Below are positions 1 to 8,289 of a stretch of 64,000 nucleotides of DNA, piece after piece. The DNA lies in assembly GCA_947503245.1 (NCBI GenBank), contig CANNCV010000002.1, positions 496,001 to 560,000 on the forward strand. Reading direction: 5' to 3'. The position numbers and the translations under genes were made by a program. The notes beneath the pieces were generated by a model that searched no databases, was not told the origin of the DNA, and was given only the letters and a program-made list of their open reading frames with translations. Source of the stretch: an uncultured Sphingomonadaceae bacterium. Lineage in GTDB: Bacteria; Pseudomonadota; Alphaproteobacteria; Sphingomonadales; Sphingomonadaceae. Every line of letters starts with the position of its first letter. Position 1 is the stretch's first letter.

Positions 1-918
1 GCTTATCTTGGCCAGATTGGCATGGTTAGGCCCCAAGGTCGCAGACATTTCCTGATATTGCGCATCAACCTTCGCATAACGCTGTGCAATCTCGCCAAAT
101 TGTGGATCAGAGGCCAGCCGCAGCGATGTGTTCGCAGAGGACGGGTTTTTGCCCAATATCGACGACAAAGAGCCGGTTTCGCTCGACTTTTGTTTCAGGG
201 CAATACGGGCCTCTCGTTCACGATTGCGCATGGCATCAAGATTGGCGATACGCCCGTTAAACTGATCGAGCGAAACAAGGCCTGTTCGCGCTTGGAAATC
301 GAGCAAAGCCTGCTGTGTATCGCGGACCTTTTGCTCCAGTTTTTTAAGGTTTTCGCTCTCACCTGCTTCGCGTTGCTCTGCCTCATCATTACGCAGCGCA
401 TCAAGCTGTTTCAGGAAACTGTTGCGTAGCGCATTGGCGCGTTGTTGTGCTTGCTCAGCCGTTGAACCGCCAATTTCGACTTTGATCAAATTGGTCTGAT
501 CGGTCAAAGTCACTCGCGGTGCAGGGAATTTGCCAGCATCTTCATCAACCATTTTGGCGCTTTCGTCCAATGTAATATCGGTCATCAACAGACGCTTATA
601 ATTCTCTGTCGGGCTGAGCGATGCGCTGGAGAAAGCGGAACTGGCATTTGATTGCGCCTGACCGATGCTTTCAACATTGAGCGAGCTGCCAGCACCTGAA
701 CCTGGCAATATCAACGTGAATTTGCTGCGATATTGTGGCGGTGAGATAGCAAGATAGAGCGCAGTCAAAATCCAGATAACCGCAACCCAGCTACCCGCAG
801 TAATGAAATAGCGGCGATGACGGCGCAAAAATGGGCGGCGATTGCACCACGCCTGCCATAATTTCTGGGGCAGACCAGGCTCTTCTTGCGCCACATCAAT
901 TGATGGTGTGTGGCTCAT
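1..918 (-). CDS. Wzz/KpsE-type polysaccharide export inner-membrane protein (partial)
   Basis: The reading frame is open from an ATG at 918 to the window edge: the first 306 codons, with the C-terminus missing. Residues about 30-60 hold a basic segment (CNRRPFLRRHRR) followed by one membrane helix. Then comes a periplasmic part with the SPPQYRSKFTLILPG strand typical of Wzz/capsule export proteins, and a long heptad-rich coiled-coil stretch (about residues 140-240). Such proteins set chain length or couple export through the outer-membrane Wza channel. The gene starts 2 bp after the stop of the Wza/KpsD-like gene, so the two are co-transcribed. Whether a kinase domain follows cannot be seen. 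Confidence 0.82.
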   Translation of the reverse strand, partial: MSHTPSIDVAQEEPGLPQKLWQAWCNRRPFLRRHRRYFITAGSWVAVIWILTALYLAISPPQYRSKFTLILPGSGAGSSLNVESIGQAQSNASSAFSSASLSPTENYKRLLMTDITLDESAKMVDEDAGKFPAPRVTLTDQTNLIKVEIGGSTAEQAQQRANALRNSFLKQLDALRNDEAEQREAGESENLKKLEQKVRDTQQALLDFQARTGLVSLDQFNGRIANLDAMRNREREARIALKQKSSETGSLSSILGKNPSSANTSLRLASDPQFGEIAQRYAKVDAQYQEMSATLGPNHANLAKIS

Positions 919-920
919 GA

Positions 921-2102
921 TCAATCCAGATTATTGAAAAAGAGGAAAGGCGTTGCAGTCTCACCAATGACGCTGACAACATCGCGCAAGTTCATGGCAA
1001 AGCTGTCATAACAAGCAACGGCATCGCCCGGCATCAGATACGGGTCTTTGCTGTCACGATCAGCCCCGCGCACCAATCCTTCGATAGAGCGAGAAATAAC
1101 AACCGATTTGCCATTGATAGGGTTACGCGAAAACAGAACAATTTTGCGCCCTGCATTCATTGCCGACCCGCCAACACAATTGGCCGAGAACATGGCTTGA
1201 GAGAGGCGGCTGCCATAGGGCAGATTGGTGGCTTCTTTACCGATAGCAGCGCCTGCATTATTATTGGCGGGCCGGCTGAGATTGGACATGAAAACACGGA
1301 TGCCTGGGGCCGTAACCGATGATGGCTTGACCAAGGCTTCCTGAAAACATCCGGCTGATGGCACTATAATCTGGTCACCATCCTGCAATTGAAAGTCTTC
1401 GACAGCGCTGCCATAGACGGCCCCCGACAGATCAACCTGGGTCCAGCGTGTGCCGCGCACGATATAGACACTGCGCAGTTCTGCATCAGGACGCACCCCG
1501 CCCGCTGCACGCAGGCTGGTAGATATGGTCCGGCCAATATTTGTGTCCCCAGCATCAGCGCTATCCAGATTAACAGAACGGGTAACCGCTTGGCGAACAC
1601 CAATACGTTTGACACCGGATTCAAACACTGCACCATTAACGGCGACACCAATGCTGCCCAGTTCCTTAATGGTCAGGCGCACATTATTGGCCAGATCGCG
1701 GACCATGCCTTCGCGCACCAAAAGGCTGCGTACGGCATTTTCCGCTTCGCCCAAGGTGAGACCGCTCAGGGACAGGCTGTAACGGCCCATCAGGCTCAAC
1801 TGGCCAGCACCATTCAGGATATAGGTTTTTGACAACAGATCATCATCTCCCGCAACCGATAATGTAACGCTGTCGCCCGGGTTGAGCCGGTCACCAAAGG
1901 TCTGGTCAAGAAGATCAGGCGCATATTCGTAACGCTGGATCACACCGGGCTGCGGCGCGGTATGGCATTGCTTAACTTGCCGATGATCGGATGGCGCCTG
2001 TGTTGCTGCATAATAGCTCCCATATTGATTGCGCGGCGTTGGCATGGTTGCGCAGCCAGAAAGCGTTGCAGCGATAAGGCCAGTGAGAAGAAGTTTTTGC
2101 AT
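921..2102 (-). CDS. Outer-membrane polysaccharide export lipoprotein (Wza/KpsD family)
   Basis: 393 residues. The N-terminus has a lipoprotein signal with lipobox LSGC (Cys17). A Poly_export domain follows (about residues 65-150, around DRLNPGDSVTLSVAGDD), then SLBB-like segments. Members form the outer-membrane channel for capsule or exopolysaccharide. It is the first gene of a minus-strand operon and is followed 2 bp later by the Wzz/KpsE-like gene. Its promoter is a near-perfect sigma54 -24/-12 element about 50-65 bp upstream of the ATG (2153-2167), which suggests control by the adjacent LuxO-like activator. A second, shorter Wza-like protein is encoded at 51795-52496, so this is not the only export channel in the window. 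Confidence 0.88.
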   Translation of the reverse strand: MQKLLLTGLIAATLSGCATMPTPRNQYGSYYAATQAPSDHRQVKQCHTAPQPGVIQRYEYAPDLLDQTFGDRLNPGDSVTLSVAGDDDLLSKTYILNGAGQLSLMGRYSLSLSGLTLGEAENAVRSLLVREGMVRDLANNVRLTIKELGSIGVAVNGAVFESGVKRIGVRQAVTRSVNLDSADAGDTNIGRTISTSLRAAGGVRPDAELRSVYIVRGTRWTQVDLSGAVYGSAVEDFQLQDGDQIIVPSAGCFQEALVKPSSVTAPGIRVFMSNLSRPANNNAGAAIGKEATNLPYGSRLSQAMFSANCVGGSAMNAGRKIVLFSRNPINGKSVVISRSIEGLVRGADRDSKDPYLMPGDAVACYDSFAMNLRDVVSVIGETATPFLFFNNLD

Positions 2103-2152
2103 GGTCCAAGTCCGTTTTGAGGAGAAACATCGTTATATTTTCTCCGGACTAT

Positions 2153-2167
2153 GCAATCGCCGTGCCA
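2153..2167 (-). promoter_or_regulatory. Sigma54 (-24/-12) promoter of the polysaccharide export operon
   Basis: On the minus strand the sequence reads TGGCACGGCGATTGCAT, which has the consensus TGGCACG-N4-TTGCW with exactly 12 bp between the GG and GC doublets. Transcription would start near 2142, about 40 bp before the ATG of the Wza-like gene at 2102. Promoters of this type need an AAA+ activator, and one is encoded on the other side of the intergenic gap. Confidence 0.85.
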
Positions 2168-2169
2168 GT

Positions 2170-2335
2170 TCGCATTTTGCGCTTCTATCAACGGAAATTC
2201 CCAGATTTCACCTTTTCAAAATGCGAAAATTTGCAATTTGCAAAGATTTTCATTGCATAATGCAATATGATGATTCGCAAAATGCGATGATAGGCTTTGA
2301 AATTGGCGGTAAAGCCGCAGTTTTGCGTAATGCAA
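2170..2335. promoter_or_regulatory. Five LuxO-type operator sites (upstream activating sequences)
   Basis: Five 13-bp near-palindromes of the form TYGCR-N3-TGCRM lie between the two divergent sigma54 promoters: TCGCATTTTGCGC (2170-2182), TTGCAATTTGCAA (2231-2243), TTGCATAATGCAA (2253-2265), TCGCAAAATGCGA (2275-2287) and TTGCGTAATGCAA (2323-2335). The three central sites have centres exactly 22 bp apart, about two helical turns, as expected for cooperative binding on one DNA face. From memory of the family, the Vibrio LuxO site is TTGCA-W3-TGCAA, which two of these match exactly. The binding protein is inferred to be the LuxO-like regulator encoded at 2926-4446. Confidence 0.8.
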
Positions 2336-2339
2336 AGAA

Positions 2340-2356
2340 TGGCATGTTTTTTGCTT
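2340..2356 (+). promoter_or_regulatory. Sigma54 (-24/-12) promoter of the H-NOX/activator operon
   Basis: The plus strand reads TGGCATGTTTTTTGCTT: -24 box TGGCATG, 4-bp spacer, -12 box TTGCT, with 12 bp between the GG and GC doublets. It deviates from consensus at one position (T for C in GGCAC). Transcription would start near 2366, about 25 bp before the H-NOX ATG at 2391. It is divergent from the export-operon promoter at 2153-2167 and suggests that the activator autoregulates its own operon. Confidence 0.75.
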
Positions 2357-2390
2357 ATTATGTGGCGACAACCACAATAAGGACCAAAAT

Positions 2391-2933
2391 ATGAAGGGCG
2401 TAGTTTTTACAGAGTTGGTGCGTTTCATGGAAGAAGCACAATCAGCTGATTTCGCAGAAGCCGTATTGGAAGGTGCAGCTTTGCCAAATGACGGTGCGTT
2501 TACCAGTGTCGGCAATTATCCTTCCGAATATGCATTGCAGATGGTGGGTGAAGCCTCCCGTCAGTCCGGCATTGATGCAGCAGAGCTGTGCCGTCTTTTC
2601 GGCAAACAGCTATATGGCCGATTTTTCATTCTCTATCCGCACATCATGGAAGCCTATCGCAATGCTGAAGATTTGCTCAGCCATGTGGGCAGCCATATCC
2701 ATGCCGAGGTGTGCACACTTTACCCTGATGCCAACCCTCCCAAGGTAGAAAGCCGGAAAAACGGCGATGATATGGAAGTGCGCTACACATCACACAGGCC
2801 GATGGCAGCAATCGCACTGGGTCTAGTTCAGGGCTGCATGGCGCATTTCGGGGATGAGCGCAGCCTAAGCTGGGACTTTGGCGAGGACAGCAAATCCGCA
2901 ACATTTACTATCAATGGAGAACGCAGTGAATAA
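2391..2933 (+). CDS. H-NOX (heme NO/O2-binding) sensor protein
   Basis: 180 residues, a stand-alone HNOB domain of normal length. It begins MKGVVFTELV, the classic H-NOX start. The proximal heme ligand is His104 in the motif IHAEVCTLYPDANPP, and the propionate-binding Y-x-S-x-R motif is present as YTSHR (132-136). Family members bind NO (sometimes O2) through ferrous heme and modulate a partner kinase or cyclase. No kinase or cyclase lies next to it. Instead its 3' end overlaps the start of a sigma54-dependent response regulator gene by 8 bp, so the partner may be that regulator or an unlinked kinase. It is transcribed from a -24/-12 promoter at 2340. Confidence 0.93.
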   Translation: MKGVVFTELVRFMEEAQSADFAEAVLEGAALPNDGAFTSVGNYPSEYALQMVGEASRQSGIDAAELCRLFGKQLYGRFFILYPHIMEAYRNAEDLLSHVGSHIHAEVCTLYPDANPPKVESRKNGDDMEVRYTSHRPMAAIALGLVQGCMAHFGDERSLSWDFGEDSKSATFTINGERSE

Positions 2934-4446
2934 TGCGAAAATCCTGATTGTTGAAGACATATTGTCTCTCTCACTGGCGTATAAGGTCTTGCTGGAAGCA
3001 GCAGACTTCGTGGTGGAGACAGTTCCCACACTGGAAGAGGCAACACAAGCCATAGCATCGACACAGCATGGCTTTGCCGCCATTTTGCTCGATCTTAATC
3101 TGCCGGATGGTGATGGTCTGGATTGGCTAAAGCGCAATGACCATATTTTGAAGGAATGTGCAGTTATTGTCGCTACGGCGGACAGCTCCCTAAACCGCGC
3201 TATCGATGCCATGCGCCTGGGTGCCTATGACTTCATGGTCAAACCCATTTCGCACAAAAGACTGGTCGCCTCTTTCAAAAGCGCCTTTGAAACCCGCTTG
3301 GAAGAGCCGGTCATCGACCCAATGGCACCAACTGCCAACACGCAGGCAGAGGGCTTTCAGGGCTTTCTTGGTGAAAGCGCGGTCATGCAGGATGTTTATC
3401 AGCAGATTGCCAATGTCGCCAATTCCAAAGCGACGATCTTTATCACTGGCGAAAGCGGCACGGGTAAAGAGGTTTGCGCAGAAGCCATTCATAAATCAGG
3501 TGGCCGTGCAAAGCGCCCCTTCATTGCCATTAACTGCGGCGCGATCCCTGAAAATCTGTTGGAATCTGAACTTTTCGGCCATTTGAAAGGCGCCTTTACC
3601 GGTGCCCTTTCAGATAAGGTCGGCGCCGTTCAAGCAGCGCAGGGCGGCACATTGTTCCTTGATGAGATTTGCGAGATGGAGCTGAAGCTGCAAGTCAAAT
3701 TGTTGCGCTTCCTGCAAACAGACACCATTCAGCGCGTTGGTTCAACCAAGACCGAGGATGTTGATGTGCGCATTGTCTGCGCCACCAACCGCAACCCGCA
3801 AACCGAAGTGGTCGCCGGGCGTTTTCGCGAAGACCTGTTTTACCGGCTGGCAGTTGTGCCCATGCATCTGCCACCGCTGCGCGCACGCGGGAATGATATT
3901 ATTCATTTGGCCAATGCTTTTCTCACCCGCTTTGCGCAGGAAGAAGGCAAGAATTTTGAACCCGTTTCCCCCGCATTGGCGCAGACACTCAGCGCGCATC
4001 TATGGCCGGGCAATGTTCGCGAGCTGCAAAATCTGATGCGCCGTGCAGCAGTTATGTACCCCGGTCCCAATCTGGATATGACATTGGTTTCAGAGCTGTC
4101 CATGGCTCAACCAGTCCTGCAACAGGACATCGCGCCACATGGCGATAATGGCATGCCTGCGCAGAATAATGCCGGCACATATTTTGATGCCCATGCCACG
4201 CCAGATGCACAGCCTGCAATGGCTTCAGCGCAACCTATGGCCAGTTTACCGGGTCAGAATCTTGCGCAATTTGATGGCATGACCATGGACCAGATCGAAA
4301 ATCTGATTATCGAATATTTTATTGAAAAGCATGGTGGCAGCGTGCCCAGCGCGGCGCGCAAATTGGGCCTTAGCCCCTCCACCATCTATCGCAAGCGCGA
4401 GCGTTGGCAGGAGCAAAATCAGGAGCCAGCAGCCGCAGCCGAATAA
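2926..4446 (+). CDS. LuxO/NtrC-family sigma54-dependent response regulator
   Basis: About 506 residues: receiver domain (phospho-acceptor Asp in LLDLNLPDGDG, conserved Lys in MVKPIS), AAA+ domain with Walker A GESGTGKE, the sigma54-contact loop GAFTGA, Walker B GGTLFLDEI and arginine fingers, a Gln/Ala/Met-rich linker, and a C-terminal Fis-type helix-turn-helix (SVPSAARKLGLSPSTIYRKR). The GTG at 2926 is chosen because GGAG lies 6 nt upstream and the codon overlaps the H-NOX stop; ATG 2914 is the alternative but lacks a Shine-Dalgarno sequence. It probably activates both divergent sigma54 promoters in 2103-2390 through the five LuxO-type sites. No cognate histidine kinase is in the window. Confidence 0.92.
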   Translation: MNNAKILIVEDILSLSLAYKVLLEAADFVVETVPTLEEATQAIASTQHGFAAILLDLNLPDGDGLDWLKRNDHILKECAVIVATADSSLNRAIDAMRLGAYDFMVKPISHKRLVASFKSAFETRLEEPVIDPMAPTANTQAEGFQGFLGESAVMQDVYQQIANVANSKATIFITGESGTGKEVCAEAIHKSGGRAKRPFIAINCGAIPENLLESELFGHLKGAFTGALSDKVGAVQAAQGGTLFLDEICEMELKLQVKLLRFLQTDTIQRVGSTKTEDVDVRIVCATNRNPQTEVVAGRFREDLFYRLAVVPMHLPPLRARGNDIIHLANAFLTRFAQEEGKNFEPVSPALAQTLSAHLWPGNVRELQNLMRRAAVMYPGPNLDMTLVSELSMAQPVLQQDIAPHGDNGMPAQNNAGTYFDAHATPDAQPAMASAQPMASLPGQNLAQFDGMTMDQIENLIIEYFIEKHGGSVPSAARKLGLSPSTIYRKRERWQEQNQEPAAAAE

Positions 4447-4455
4447 GGCCTTGCC

Positions 4456-5298
4456 TCACTCTTTTGCGGTTTTGCGGTCGTCAATAATGTTCATCGTTGC
4501 AACACCGCTATTGCCCAGCTCTACACTGGCAAAGGGCCCGCCATGGCACAAATTGCCGGGATCAGCCGGATCCAGCACACCTGCCTCTGCATAAATCTTC
4601 TCTGCAAATTGCTCCGCATTGTCTTTCGGTCGATAGCCCAGATGGCGCGCACCGCTATTATCAACCGGTGCACGGTCATTATTAGACACGCCATAAATCA
4701 CTGAAAAGCCAACCACTGGGGTTGTGACTGCTTGCTCGACCAAATGCACCAGATCATCATAGCTGAGCCATGAACCGACAGCACGCGCATTGGTAACCTG
4801 CGCGCAGGATAATATGCGCAGGCATACCGCTTCTAATTTGCGTTTATCCCAATACATGCGGGCCAAATCCTCAGCAAAACATTTGGCTAATCCATAATAG
4901 GTGTCAGGCCGATGCGGCGCATCTATGCCTATGGCCTCGGTCTTTTCATGCATACCAACGGCATGAATAGAACTGGCATAGACCACGCGGCGCACCTTAT
5001 GCTGATACGCTGCTTCCCAAATATTATAGGCGCCGATGATATTTGGCCCCAAAATCTCGTTAAAAGGTGCTTCATCGGCAACCGCGCCAAAATGCACCAC
5101 CATATCCGCGCCGTGCATCAGCGCATCAATGGCGTCATAATCCGCCAGATCAGCCGTAACATAGCTTTCCCCTGAATAGAGCGTACCAATATCCTCGGCC
5201 AGATCGGTCGACAGCAATTCGTCCGCCATCTTGCTCAGTGGTTCACGCAAATAAGAACCCAATCGGCCCGCAGCCCCGGTCAAAACAATTTTCTTCAT
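4456..5298 (-). CDS. Uronate dehydrogenase-like NAD-dependent short-chain oxidoreductase
   Basis: 280 residues from the ATG at 5298, which starts the Rossmann motif (KKIVLTGAAGRLG). A longer in-frame extension upstream has no family similarity. Catalytic Tyr/Lys are present in YYGLAKCFAEDLARMY. The order of motifs (VVYASSIHAVG, then WLSYDDLVHLV, then LGYRPKDNAEQF) resembles bacterial uronate dehydrogenase, which oxidises glucuronate or galacturonate to the aldarolactone. A general NAD-dependent epimerase is the alternative. It converges with the regulator gene (9-bp gap) and its promoter region (5299-5485) is shared divergently with trxB. Confidence 0.7.
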   Translation of the reverse strand: MKKIVLTGAAGRLGSYLREPLSKMADELLSTDLAEDIGTLYSGESYVTADLADYDAIDALMHGADMVVHFGAVADEAPFNEILGPNIIGAYNIWEAAYQHKVRRVVYASSIHAVGMHEKTEAIGIDAPHRPDTYYGLAKCFAEDLARMYWDKRKLEAVCLRILSCAQVTNARAVGSWLSYDDLVHLVEQAVTTPVVGFSVIYGVSNNDRAPVDNSGARHLGYRPKDNAEQFAEKIYAEAGVLDPADPGNLCHGGPFASVELGNSGVATMNIIDDRKTAKE

Positions 5299-5458
5299 GG
5301 CCTTATCATCCTCATTACATGCCAGCACGGTCACAATCTGCTGCGTTGATAGCAGGATTTGGGGGATAGCAAGCCACATTAGCTTGTAATGCTCAATATG
5401 CTTTCTGATATAGCCCATAATGAAGCGCAAAAGCGCGCCCTTTTCTTTTTCGGCATGA

Positions 5459-6445
<987 letters not shown>

Positions 6446-6479
6446 AGCTGCGCTCTAAGCGGACCCTATACCAATCCGC

Positions 6480-6512
6480 TAGTGGTGAGCGCATCGAACC
6501 ACGCCTATCAGC
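6480..6512. repeat. 33-bp palindromic intergenic repeat, copy 1
   Basis: The element has a 10-base left part (TAGTGGTGAG), a variable 7-base middle and a conserved right part AACCACGCCT with CAGC at the end. GTGGT and ACCAC can pair, giving a small hairpin. It lies between the converging 3' ends of trxB (6445) and the cytochrome-b-like gene (6524). A second copy is at 7728-7760, also in a convergent gap, so both may act as bidirectional terminators or belong to a REP-like family. Confidence 0.6.
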
Positions 6513-6523
6513 ATGGTACTTCG

Positions 6524-7126
6524 CTAAGCATAGGATGAGAAATAACGCAGATGCTCATCCGGTAATTCTATTGGGAACAATGCCCCAGAGAATATCAAAA
6601 TGATAGTAAGACCCAGAATGACGGCCATTATAAGCAGTATATAGGGCAGTTTTTTGAAGCCTCTAAAATGCAAAGCTGCCGCGATATGGCCGAATATCGC
6701 CAAAATAGCTAAGCCATAATATGGTGCGAAGCCGTATATGAGAGAGCCAAAAGTCAATGTGCCCGCGGGCCAATAAAAATTGGTATCAAGTCCCCAGCTT
6801 GCCCGTGCAATCAGGGCTGCGCTCAAATGCATGATAATAAAAATCATGAGATATGCACCGCTGATGAGCTGTGTCCAGCTCCAGCCCGATCTGTCTTTTG
6901 TTGGCCAACGCCGTGCAAACAATATCAAACCCAGAATAATCTGCGCTGCAAACAATATAATCAGTGGCACTTCAATAAATATTGGACGGTAAAATGGTCT
7001 GACCATTTCCAAAGCAGTATTGTGATTATCTATCCCACCAATAGCGGTCAAATGGGTAGCAAGGTGGCTGACAATGAAGATGAGCAGGACTATCGCCACA
7101 TATTTATGGAGAATGCGGACAGACAT
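6524..7126 (-). CDS. Putative cytochrome-b-like integral membrane protein
   Basis: 200 residues with about five hydrophobic helices (near residues 8-25, 50-70, 85-105, 130-150, 160-185). Histidines occur inside or at the ends of helices (HLATHL near residue 21, HLSAA near 100, GHIAAALH near 146), as in small heme-b-binding membrane anchors such as succinate dehydrogenase cytochrome b or DUF4405-like proteins. A specific family could not be assigned. It is transcribed divergently from an Rrf2-family regulator across a short gap with two inverted repeats, so redox or Fe-S-dependent control is likely. Confidence 0.55.
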   Translation of the reverse strand: MSVRILHKYVAIVLLIFIVSHLATHLTAIGGIDNHNTALEMVRPFYRPIFIEVPLIILFAAQIILGLILFARRWPTKDRSGWSWTQLISGAYLMIFIIMHLSAALIARASWGLDTNFYWPAGTLTFGSLIYGFAPYYGLAILAIFGHIAAALHFRGFKKLPYILLIMAVILGLTIILIFSGALFPIELPDEHLRYFSSYA

Positions 7127-7142
7127 TGATAAAACCCCTTAA

Positions 7143-7174
7143 CCGGATAAATTTTATCTGGATATATTTTATCC
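7143..7174. promoter_or_regulatory. Paired inverted repeats, probable Rrf2 operator
   Basis: Two overlapping palindromes lie in the 65-bp divergent gap: CCGGATAAATTTTATCTGG (7143-7161, one mismatch between arms) and GGATATATTTTATCC (7160-7174, perfect 5-bp arms). Their centres are 15 bp apart. The position, directly upstream of the Rrf2-type gene (ATG 7192) and of the cytochrome-b-like gene (ATG 7126), fits an autoregulatory operator controlling both genes. Confidence 0.6.
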
Positions 7175-7191
7175 GATTAAGAGAGTCAATC

Positions 7192-7677
7192 ATGCAAATA
7201 TCCAAAGGCGTTGAATGGGCAGCACATGCATGCGGAATTTTGTGCGCAGTTCCGCAGGGAAAGGGCTTACAATCCGACGCGATAGCTGAGTTTTTGGGTG
7301 TTCCACCAGCATATATGGCCAAACAGATGCAGTTGCTGAGAAAGGCATCTATTGTCGATTCAGTAAGGGGCCAGGGTGGCGGCTACCGCCTTGCCCAAAC
7401 CGCTGATCAAATCACCTTATGGGACATTATGGCCGCGATTGACGGCTCCAAACCATCTTTTCGTTGCACAGAGATCCGACAAAATGGGCCGTGCCCTGCA
7501 TCAAAAAGCAGCTGCAAAACCCCATGCATCATTGCTGCAAAATTCGCGCAGGCGGAAACGGCATTCCGGCAATCGCTCGCCCAAACAACATTGGCAGAAA
7601 TCGCCGTCAGTGCATCGATGGGAAGTTCAGTCGAACGGATGGAAAAGATGGCGACATGGTTGCAGAGCAAGATATAA
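7192..7677 (+). CDS. Rrf2-family transcriptional regulator with cysteine cluster
   Basis: 161 residues from the ATG at 7192 (MQISKGVEWAAHAC), the usual start of Rrf2 proteins; an in-frame extension to 7126 overlaps the operator and is not used. The winged helix-turn-helix spans about residues 1-75 (LQSDAIAEFLGVPPAYMAKQ, then GQGGGYRLA). Residues about 92-116 carry four cysteines (FRC, GPC, SSC, TPC), suggesting a Fe-S cluster as in NsrR, IscR and RirA. It is divergent from the cytochrome-b-like membrane gene, its likely target. The ligand sensed (NO, iron or redox) cannot be told from sequence alone. Confidence 0.87.
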   Translation: MQISKGVEWAAHACGILCAVPQGKGLQSDAIAEFLGVPPAYMAKQMQLLRKASIVDSVRGQGGGYRLAQTADQITLWDIMAAIDGSKPSFRCTEIRQNGPCPASKSSCKTPCIIAAKFAQAETAFRQSLAQTTLAEIAVSASMGSSVERMEKMATWLQSKI

Positions 7678-7727
7678 ACGCCTCAACGCGAGCGCATATT
7701 GATAGCGTTACATAGACAACAAATCGT

Positions 7728-7760
7728 TAGTGGTGAGTCTGTTTAACCACGCCTAACAGC
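7728..7760. repeat. 33-bp palindromic intergenic repeat, copy 2
   Basis: Same length and layout as the copy at 6480-6512, with identical conserved flanks (TAGTGGTGAG and AACCACGCCT) and a different 7-base centre. The outer bases (GTTA and TAAC) extend the stem. It sits between the converging 3' ends of the Rrf2 gene (7677) and the phosphatase gene (7765). Confidence 0.6.
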
Positions 7761-7764
7761 TTAG

Positions 7765-8253
7765 CTATTCAACGAATTTGTAGATAAAGGCTTTTTGCTG
7801 ATCTGTGTCGGGTATCGGTAAACCTCTCGCTTTGCTCACAATATCGATAGCATCCTCGGCGGTGAGGCCAGTTTTTTGTAGCAAGCAACCTACGACAAGC
7901 CCAGTTCGCCCTATGCCTGCTCTGCAATGCACAGCAATTGTTATATCGCTTTGCAAATACGCATATAGCCGGTCTACGCATTGGAGCAGACTTGCTTGGC
8001 TAGGCAAACCGCGATCGACTATTGGGAAATTATAAAAATCTATATCATTTTGCGAGCAAACCAGCGCCTCATTCTCCAAACCAAGCTCACACATCTCTGA
8101 GGCTTCCAGCAATGAAATAATAAGTCCAACGCCTAAAGATTTATAATACGCAATGTCATCACCTAACCACTCCCCAGATGGTTTAGGCATGACGTAAATT
8201 GCTCCAGGACCTGAATGCTCAACCGGATATATTGACGGTTTCACGTCACGCAT
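7765..8253 (-). CDS. Dual-specificity/tyrosine phosphatase-like protein
   Basis: 162 residues. The catalytic P-loop HCRAGIGRTG matches HC-x5-R-T/S of cysteine-dependent protein phosphatases, and the likely general-acid aspartate lies in the NFPIVDRGLPSQ segment upstream. Substrates could be phosphotyrosine proteins or a small phosphorylated molecule. It is a single gene with no obvious partner. A BY-kinase (Wzc-like) is encoded far away at 52534 but nothing links the two directly. Confidence 0.85.
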   Translation of the reverse strand: MRDVKPSIYPVEHSGPGAIYVMPKPSGEWLGDDIAYYKSLGVGLIISLLEASEMCELGLENEALVCSQNDIDFYNFPIVDRGLPSQASLLQCVDRLYAYLQSDITIAVHCRAGIGRTGLVVGCLLQKTGLTAEDAIDIVSKARGLPIPDTDQQKAFIYKFVE

Positions 8254-8289
8254 ACTCCTTTTAGGATGCTGCCTAGCATAGACGTTCGT

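Noticed and set aside
2926-4446. Start of the regulator at TTG 2878
   Set aside because: This would add 16 unrelated residues inside the H-NOX coding region without a ribosome-binding site; GTG 2926 has GGAG at the right distance.
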